Shown: piece after piece, positions 6,380-10,848 of the stretch
Numbering within the stretch: the stretch's first letter is position 1
Layout: each line of letters starts with the position of its first letter
Source: an uncultured Fidelibacterota bacterium
Lineage (GTDB): Bacteria > Marinisomatota > Marinisomatia > Marinisomatales > UBA1611
Reading direction: 5' to 3'
Assembly (NCBI GenBank): GCA_913043185.1
Contig: CAJWMI010000060.1
Coordinates: forward strand, 1-10,848
DNA length: 10,848 bases
Position numbers and translations under genes: made by a program
The notes under the pieces: model-generated
Told to the model about the DNA's origin: nothing
Databases searched by the model: none
Seen by the model: only the letters and a program-made list of their open reading frames with translations

Positions 6380-6928
6380 TTATATAAATATGATTTTACA
6401 TATATAAACAGCGCTTAATACGCCTACAGCATCTGCGATCAACCCTGCAGCAAGCGCGTGCCTAGATTTTCTAATCCCAACCGAGCCAAAGTATACCGCT
6501 AAAACGTAGAATGTCGTCTCGGTGGAGCCGAACATTGTGGCACCTATTTTTGTAAATATAGAATCCGTCCCGTATTGGTTGACTAGGTCTGTAAAAAGGC
6601 CCAATGATCCACTGCCAGAAAGAGGTCTCATAAATGCAAGAGGAAGATTCTCTGGTGGGAATCCGATTACATTTAACAAGGGCGCGATAAGACTAATCAG
6701 CAGGTCCATTGCTCCTGAGGCTCTAAACATTCCTATCGCTACAAGAATGGCTACAAGATAAGGAATGATTCTGAGGGCTATATCAAACCCATCTTTGGCA
6801 CCTTCTACAAAAGACTCGTATACCTTTACCTTCTTAATGATCAGCCCATAGAAAGGAATCCCGACTAATAGAAACGGGATGATGTATCTTGATACATGGT
6901 TTGTGAATATTATAATGTTGTCTATCAT
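6380..6928 (-). CDS. spmB: SpmB-like membrane protein (nucleoside-recognition/Gate domain)
   Basis: Integral membrane protein of the spore maturation protein B family, 182 residues, about the length of Bacillus SpmB. Family marks: IPYLVAILVAIGMFRASGAM (about 55-74), the conserved MRPLSGSGSLGLFTDL (about 100-115) and GSTETTFYVLAVYFGSVGIR (about 134-153), followed by KSRHALAAGLIAD. In Bacillus subtilis SpmA and SpmB are needed for proper dehydration of the spore core; the molecular activity is not settled, and relatives occur widely in bacteria that do not form spores. The ATG at 6928 overlaps the spmA stop (ATGA), showing tight coupling of the pair, which probably forms one complex. In many Bacteroidota-type genomes the two halves are fused; here they are separate genes. 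Confidence 0.9.
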   Translation of the reverse strand: MIDNIIIFTNHVSRYIIPFLLVGIPFYGLIIKKVKVYESFVEGAKDGFDIALRIIPYLVAILVAIGMFRASGAMDLLISLIAPLLNVIGFPPENLPLAFMRPLSGSGSLGLFTDLVNQYGTDSIFTKIGATMFGSTETTFYVLAVYFGSVGIRKSRHALAAGLIADAVGVLSAVYICKIIFI

Positions 6929-7518
6929 TGATTGTCTGTTTCGATTCTAAACCGTTTCATTTTTGATAAAACTTTAACAGAGATAATGGCTGCAATAGTT
7001 GACATTCCAGTAGCGATTATTGTGGTTATAAATATTTGATTTGCTGCGGCTCCCATCAGCCCTACCACAGTAGCTGGCAGAATTATCTGAACGCTGGATG
7101 TGTTGATCGCTAGGAAGGTGCACATGGCATCTGTGGCAGTGTCTTTGTGTTTGTTTAATTCTTGGAGCTCTTTCATTGCCTTTAGCCCTAGTGGGGTTGC
7201 CGCGTTACCAAGGCCGAGCATGTTTGCTGCCATATTAAGGACGATAGATCCTATTGCCGGATGATCGCTGGGGACATCCGGGAAAAGCCTTATGGTAATA
7301 GGCCTAAGAGCTTTCGCTATTATCTGGATCAGGCCAGAGTCTTCGGCAATTTTCATTGTTCCTAGCCAGAGCGCCATAATACCTATAAGTCCTATGGCAA
7401 TCTCTACAGATGTTTTTGACATCGTGATCGCAGCATCAGTGACCTGGTCGATTCTTCCTGTAATCGTTCCGATGACCACGGATATAAATATAAGCCCAAA
7501 CCAAATATAATTTAGCAT
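6925..7518 (-). CDS. spmA: SpmA-like membrane protein (nucleoside-recognition/Gate domain)
   Basis: Partner of the SpmB-like protein, 197 residues, with several hydrophobic segments. Family marks: GLIGIMALWLGTMKIAEDSG (about 43-62), the hallmark NMAANMLGLGNAATPLGLKA (about 94-113) followed by MKELQ, and FLAINTSSVQIILPATVVG (about 134-152). The gene lies directly against the LD-carboxypeptidase stop (TAG immediately followed by ATG), with AAGGA at 7530-7526 giving a good ribosome-binding site, and its own stop overlaps spmB by four bases. No other spore gene is present, so the name describes family, not a sporulation role. Association with D,D- and L,D-carboxypeptidases suggests an envelope or peptidoglycan-related function, which is an inference from gene order. 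Confidence 0.9.
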   Translation of the reverse strand: MLNYIWFGLIFISVVIGTITGRIDQVTDAAITMSKTSVEIAIGLIGIMALWLGTMKIAEDSGLIQIIAKALRPITIRLFPDVPSDHPAIGSIVLNMAANMLGLGNAATPLGLKAMKELQELNKHKDTATDAMCTFLAINTSSVQIILPATVVGLMGAAANQIFITTIIATGMSTIAAIISVKVLSKMKRFRIETDNQ

Positions 7519-8457
7519 CTAGGATTCCTTCGTCACGGCACTATCAGTGATAGTGATCGGCGAGCCTTTTTTGGTAGTGTCAATTTCGGTGGTTATTGAT
7601 ATTGGAAGTGTAGCCTGGTATTTACCGTGGCCGCAGGGAAAGTTAGAGACTATTGGTATGTCCAAGTCTCCACAAATATCTAATATAATTTCATCTGTGT
7701 CTCTGCCAAATTTTACTTCTTGGTCCTTGATATTCTCAAGCTCTCCGATGATGAGGCCATTAATCTGATCAAACATTCCTGATGTTCTCATTTGAACTAG
7801 CATTCGTTCAAAAGAATAAAGATACTCGTCAATATCTTCAAGGAATAATATTACTCCGTTTGTGTTAAGCGCATCCGACGTACCTAATCTGTTTATTAAT
7901 AAGCTAATATTTCCACCCCAGAGCGGTCCTGAGGCGGCACCATTTTTTAGTATTCTGGTTTTAAGAGATTCCGGTGGCTCTATATTAATATTGTTTTCTC
8001 CGGTTAGCACCCTTTTCATCAGGTTGTAATTATAATTTATCCAGGACTTTTTGTATGTTGTCAACATCGGCCCGTGAAATGTTACCAAATTAGTTTTCTG
8101 TGTGATAGATGTTAGATAGGCAGTAATGTCACTATATCCAATAAATATTTTGGGGTTTTTCCTTATCAGATCATAATCAAGCAGGGGCAAAACCCTGTTC
8201 GCACCGTATCCTCCTCTTGCGCACATAATAGCATCGATTTTAGGATCGGCGAACATTCTATGCAGATCATCTGCTCTTTCTTGTGGTGTCCCGGCGAAGG
8301 GTCCCCATTGGAGTGAGTTGCTTTTACTAATTTTGATATTGTAACCAAGATCAGTGAAAAACTTAGCGGTATTTTTGAGGACATTCTCATCAAGCCAGTA
8401 GGATGGGCTGACCACACCTATTGTAGAATTTACTTTAATTGGTTTTGGCTTAATCAT
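7519..8457 (-). CDS. ldcA: LD-carboxypeptidase (peptidase S66, LdcA/MccF family)
   Basis: Serine peptidase that in LdcA enzymes removes the terminal D-Ala from tetrapeptide muropeptides (an L,D bond), a step of peptidoglycan recycling in the cytoplasm; the related MccF cleaves microcin C. The 312-residue product has no signal peptide, which fits a cytoplasmic enzyme. The expected Ser-Glu-His triad is visible: nucleophile S109 in FIGYSDITA, E207 in ILFLEDIDEY, and H277 in FPCGHGKYQATLP. Other family marks are IGVVSPS near the N-terminus, MCARGGYGANRVLPLLD (78-94) and FHGPM (127-131). Its ATG overlaps the end of dacB by 8 bases (ATGATTAA) and its stop abuts spmA. Next to a PBP4-type enzyme, muropeptide trimming is more likely than microcin immunity. 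Confidence 0.92.
   Translation of the reverse strand: MIKPKPIKVNSTIGVVSPSYWLDENVLKNTAKFFTDLGYNIKISKSNSLQWGPFAGTPQERADDLHRMFADPKIDAIMCARGGYGANRVLPLLDYDLIRKNPKIFIGYSDITAYLTSITQKTNLVTFHGPMLTTYKKSWINYNYNLMKRVLTGENNINIEPPESLKTRILKNGAASGPLWGGNISLLINRLGTSDALNTNGVILFLEDIDEYLYSFERMLVQMRTSGMFDQINGLIIGELENIKDQEVKFGRDTDEIILDICGDLDIPIVSNFPCGHGKYQATLPISITTEIDTTKKGSPITITDSAVTKES
7526..7530 (-). promoter_or_regulatory. Shine-Dalgarno site of spmA
   Basis: AAGGA on the minus strand, 7 bases before the spmA ATG, lying within the last codons of the LD-carboxypeptidase gene. It supports independent initiation of spmA despite zero spacing between the genes. Confidence 0.65.
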
Positions 8458-9853
8458 AGATTATCGTTTTTACGATCTGGTTTTGAACATATCGATGTTT
8501 TGATGAAGATCCGATATAGCCATTCATTAATATCGAGAACGCCACAGTGCCATATCTTGGAGAATCAATATACCCAGCTAAATTACGTGCGCCAGATAGT
8601 CCTCCAGTCTTTGCCCTGACATGGCCACCTTCTTCGATCAACCTTTTTTCTAGCGTACTCTTTGGCCACCCTCCACCCGGAAGAGTAGATATAAAATCGT
8701 TTTTGTGTTTGCTGTTATATACCCAAGATAGGAGAGATATAAGTTGGTCAGAATTGGTTAAGGTGTAACGAGACACGCCAGAACCATCGGCCAGTCTAAT
8801 GTTTGAGGTATCTATTTTCACTTGTTCTGCTAAAAATGATTTTATGCTGTCGAGACCAGCTTCCCATGTCCCGGGCAGGGTGTCCAACGCGCCGATCGAT
8901 TTCACAAAAAGTTCAGCGGTCAGGTTATCGCTTTCATTCATCAAGTTTATTGCAGAGACGATTAGTGAGTCTGAATAATGAACAATTAGCTCCTTGTAGT
9001 CTGTTAAGTCCTGAGCTTTTCTGGATAATTGTTTAACGGTTGTCCCATGCTTATTTAACAGCTGTCTAAAAATTGTTCCGGTAAACAATGAAGGGTCATA
9101 AATATTTCTGTAGAGTGTGTCCCTTTTTGTGGTATCCATTATCTCACCAGTAACTGAAAAGTTGTTGCCGCTTGTAACCCAGTCTCTATCAATCTTTAAT
9201 TTATTAAAGTCCAGGGTATCATTCACTGTTATAGAGTTATTTTCAAAAGTAATGTAAGATGTCTCCGGGAAATAACTTATGTTAGCAGGGCTACCTATAT
9301 CCCCAGGCTCAACATAAAAGTCTATGCAATTATCATTTACGGATAGTGCGCCGATTGGTGCCGCATACCACCAGGGACCCTCGTCCCACATCCAGCCTTC
9401 ACCATAGTTTAGCGAATCAAGGAGTGTATCGTCTAGATAGAGGGTGTCAATTTTTTTAATATTTTTTGAAACGATTATTGCTAGAGAGTCAAGCTGGTCT
9501 ATCGATAGATCTGGGTCGCCGCCGCCTTTTAAAACCAGATTATTTTTATTTTTTAATACCCTGGTTTTGAACGTATGATTATTTCCCAGGTAATGCAGAG
9601 CAGCTGCACAGGTGTATAACTTATTTGTGCTGGCAGGCATTAATAGCTTTTGACTGTTGTATGCATAAAGTGTTTTATTATTTTCAAGAGAGACTATTTT
9701 TATTCCCATGTTCAGGTCGATACCTGAGGACTCTATAATTTTATTAATTTTATTTATCAACCCTGGATCTCCATCTAGATAAAGAAGTGACCTAGGAGGT
9801 GAACAAGACAGGCACGCTATAAAAGCAGCAATGAATAAATGTTTATTTATCAA
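8450..9853 (-). CDS. dacB: D-alanyl-D-alanine carboxypeptidase/endopeptidase, PBP4 type (peptidase S13)
   Basis: Penicillin-binding protein that removes terminal D-Ala and/or cuts D-Ala-mDAP cross-links in periplasmic peptidoglycan. The 467-residue product has all three active-site boxes: S75-T-N-K78 (in LMPASTNKLYT), S308-D-N310, and K415-T-G417 (in HVRAKTGGLSGARNLAGY). DGSGVSRYTL (356-365) is another S13 mark, and the long insert between the first two boxes is normal for PBP4. The N-terminus NKHLFIAAFIACLSC is an export signal; Cys14 or Cys17 could be lipidated, though neither lipobox is ideal, so a lipoprotein is possible but not certain. The start is TTG at 9853, the only canonical start codon after an in-frame TAA, with AAGGG about 10 bases upstream. 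It lies 15 bases after the amidotransferase and overlaps ldcA by 8 bases. Confidence 0.92.
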   Translation of the reverse strand: MINKHLFIAAFIACLSCSPPRSLLYLDGDPGLINKINKIIESSGIDLNMGIKIVSLENNKTLYAYNSQKLLMPASTNKLYTCAAALHYLGNNHTFKTRVLKNKNNLVLKGGGDPDLSIDQLDSLAIIVSKNIKKIDTLYLDDTLLDSLNYGEGWMWDEGPWWYAAPIGALSVNDNCIDFYVEPGDIGSPANISYFPETSYITFENNSITVNDTLDFNKLKIDRDWVTSGNNFSVTGEIMDTTKRDTLYRNIYDPSLFTGTIFRQLLNKHGTTVKQLSRKAQDLTDYKELIVHYSDSLIVSAINLMNESDNLTAELFVKSIGALDTLPGTWEAGLDSIKSFLAEQVKIDTSNIRLADGSGVSRYTLTNSDQLISLLSWVYNSKHKNDFISTLPGGGWPKSTLEKRLIEEGGHVRAKTGGLSGARNLAGYIDSPRYGTVAFSILMNGYIGSSSKHRYVQNQIVKTIIYD

Positions 9854-9868
9854 TTCCTGGTAACCCTT

Positions 9869-10522
9869 TTATTCTAAAGACATGATAAATTTATCTAGGA
9901 TAGAGTGGCCAAATCTGAAAGATGCTGTTGCATCTTTAACAGGAAGATTGTGGTCATCAACAAATGCCTGGGTTGCTTCAAGGTGAGTCTGAAAACCCCA
10001 TACAGGCTCGGTCTTGCTTGCTATCGCATCAGCGGACACCAGATCACTTTCTGCGATCACCTCAAACCCAGGCGGAACTCTCGTGATTCCATCTTGGTGG
10101 GAATAAAGCAAAGGCCCAGAGCTAGGTGCTCCCCATAGCCCACTTTTTTTTAAATGCACAATCCGCTCACCCTGTTTTTTTTCTCCTGACCATAAAGGTC
10201 CTACCTTGCCTCCATAGATATGACCGATAAGCTGGTGGCCGTAACACAGTCCAAGAACCGCAATGCCTTGTGCGGATGCGTCGATCATAATGTCGGAGAT
10301 ATTTTGTTGCCACTTATTATTATCATTGACTGATGCAGCACTTCCCAATACAATGATGCCCCTGACATTACTATTATACATTCCAAGGCTTTTATTACCA
10401 TAGAGAGCAGGCAGGTGATAGGTCACTGGGTATGGTGCTACGCTTGCGATTCTGTTGAAAGACTCAATCGCCGGCTTTACTACGGCAGGGTCTATAACCA
10501 TTAGATGTTTTTCTGTTTTCAT
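9869..10522 (-). CDS. Class I glutamine amidotransferase, GuaA-N-terminal-like, stand-alone
   Basis: A single-domain type 1 glutamine amidotransferase of 217 residues, expected to hydrolyse glutamine or a related gamma-glutamyl compound. The triad is complete: nucleophile C93 in GLCYGHQLIG, H180 and E182 in WGFQTHLEAT. The GSAASVNDNN segment (60-69) and SHQD (141-144) resemble the amidotransferase half of GMP synthase and the COG0518 stand-alone proteins, but there is no ATP-pyrophosphatase domain, so it is not GuaA itself. No amidating partner (synthetase) is in the window. It is the first gene of the minus-strand operon, 15 bases ahead of dacB. The ATG at 10522 is the natural start; the ribosome-binding site is weak. 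Possible roles include detoxifying or recycling gamma-glutamyl compounds; the peptidoglycan setting raises, without proving, a link to glutamyl groups of wall peptides. Confidence 0.85.
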   Translation of the reverse strand: MKTEKHLMVIDPAVVKPAIESFNRIASVAPYPVTYHLPALYGNKSLGMYNSNVRGIIVLGSAASVNDNNKWQQNISDIMIDASAQGIAVLGLCYGHQLIGHIYGGKVGPLWSGEKKQGERIVHLKKSGLWGAPSSGPLLYSHQDGITRVPPGFEVIAESDLVSADAIASKTEPVWGFQTHLEATQAFVDDHNLPVKDATASFRFGHSILDKFIMSLE

Positions 10523-10688
10523 TTTAGACAGTTTATTCTGGTCTTCATCCGGATTAAAAGTAGCGTATTTTTAATATGTAATCGTATATAATTTTGTTTT
10601 ATTAAAAAGAGAGTTTCAAATATTATAGTCTGATTGGGTAATGAAACTATAAACTTATATGCATATATAATTATGTTTCTTAGTATTA
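10523..10688. other. Divergent intergenic region
   Basis: This A/T-rich gap separates the leftward operon from a rightward gene and must hold at least one promoter for each. On the plus strand TATAAT occurs at 10666-10671, about 18 bases before the ATG at 10689, but no matching -35 hexamer is evident. On the minus strand TTGAAA lies near 10618, without a convincing -10 at standard spacing. No strong inverted repeat or riboswitch-like structure was seen. Confidence 0.35.
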
Positions 10689-10848
10689 ATGATTAATAGT
10701 GGCAGAGAATTGAAAAAAATAATTTATCTAATATTCATAATATTATTTGGCTGTAAAAATCTACCTAATAGTAAAAATGAATCAAAGATTGCGGTCTCTC
10801 CTGAGGTAAAAAAACGTGTCAAAGAACTGATAAAAAATAATATTGTTT
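10689..10848 (+). CDS. Lipoprotein-like protein, N-terminus only (runs off the right edge)
   Basis: The open frame continues to the end of the window, giving 53 codons from the ATG at 10689, or 46 from the TTG at 10710. The segment KKIIYLIFIILFGCKN is a typical lipoprotein signal: two lysines, a hydrophobic core, and a Cys preceded by LFG, which fits the lipobox rule. After the Cys the sequence is polar and lysine-rich (NLPNSKNESKIAVSPEVKKR). The TTG start gives a normal short signal peptide with n-region KK and has a weak GGCAGAG just upstream; the ATG start adds seven residues and has no clear ribosome-binding site. The function cannot be told from this fragment. It is transcribed away from the peptidoglycan operon. 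Confidence 0.6.
   Translation, partial: MINSGRELKKIIYLIFIILFGCKNLPNSKNESKIAVSPEVKKRVKELIKNNIV

Noticed and set aside
6361..6380. Riboswitch or separate promoter before the permease
   Set aside because: Only 9 bases separate spmB and the GTG start, leaving no room for a leader.
6380..7518. Evidence for sporulation from spmA/spmB
   Set aside because: No other sporulation gene is present, and these families are widespread in bacteria that do not form spores.
8166..9036. Several 70-85 codon frames overlapping ldcA and dacB
   Set aside because: They are alternative-frame readings of genes with complete catalytic motifs and show no protein-like composition or start signals.
9869..10522. GMP synthase (guaA)
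   Set aside because: Only the amidotransferase domain is present; the ATP-pyrophosphatase and dimerisation domains are missing, and the downstream gene is dacB.
1..10848. CRISPR array, tRNA, insertion sequence or phage genes
   Set aside because: No spaced direct repeats, cloverleaf sequence, transposase or terminal inverted repeats were found on reading both strands.

Overview
The window joins two blocks that look as if they come from different domains of life. Bases 1 to about 2440 are archaeal. On the minus strand they carry an archaeal/eukaryotic-type SPOUT RNA methyltransferase, a tiny membrane protein, ribosomal protein uL3 and the start of uL4. The AT-rich composition, the TATA box just upstream of the uL3 start and the protein sequences suggest a marine ammonia-oxidising thaumarchaeon (Nitrosopumilus-like, Nitrososphaerota). 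This placement comes from recognising the proteins, not from a database search.

From about 2440 to the right end the genes are bacterial. They include a secreted protein with a YPNPFNP-type C-terminal sorting tail, lipoprotein-like signals, Shine-Dalgarno sites and peptidoglycan enzymes. The tail style and gene content point to the FCB group; a Marinimicrobia (SAR406)-like marine bacterium is my best guess. The boundary falls on the first codon of the archaeal methyltransferase and just before the signal peptide of the bacterial secreted protein, so both genes are damaged at the same point. This is most simply a chimeric joint from assembly, whole-genome amplification or cloning. True inter-domain transfer is possible but less likely.

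Layout of the bacterial block: on the plus strand, a 5'-truncated sorting-tail protein (2441-3460) and a small cysteine-rich exported protein (3485-3859). Converging on them is a tightly packed minus-strand operon running from 10522 down to 3901: class I glutamine amidotransferase, PBP4-type D,D-carboxypeptidase (dacB, S13), LD-carboxypeptidase (S66), SpmA, SpmB, APC amino-acid permease, and a serine hydrolase of the class C beta-lactamase fold. Junctions are overlaps or gaps of 15 nt or less, provided the last gene starts at an AUU codon that has a good Shine-Dalgarno site. A divergent lipoprotein-like gene starts near the right edge and runs off the window.

Read together, the operon looks like a cell-wall turnover module: D,D- and L,D-carboxypeptidases trim peptidoglycan peptides, a further serine hydrolase may act on related peptides, an amino-acid permease could recover products, and the SpmA/SpmB pair sits beside them as it does beside dacB in Bacillus subtilis. 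Nothing else here suggests sporulation. No CRISPR array, tRNA, rRNA, insertion sequence or phage gene was seen, and no stretch over 300 bases lacks a gene.
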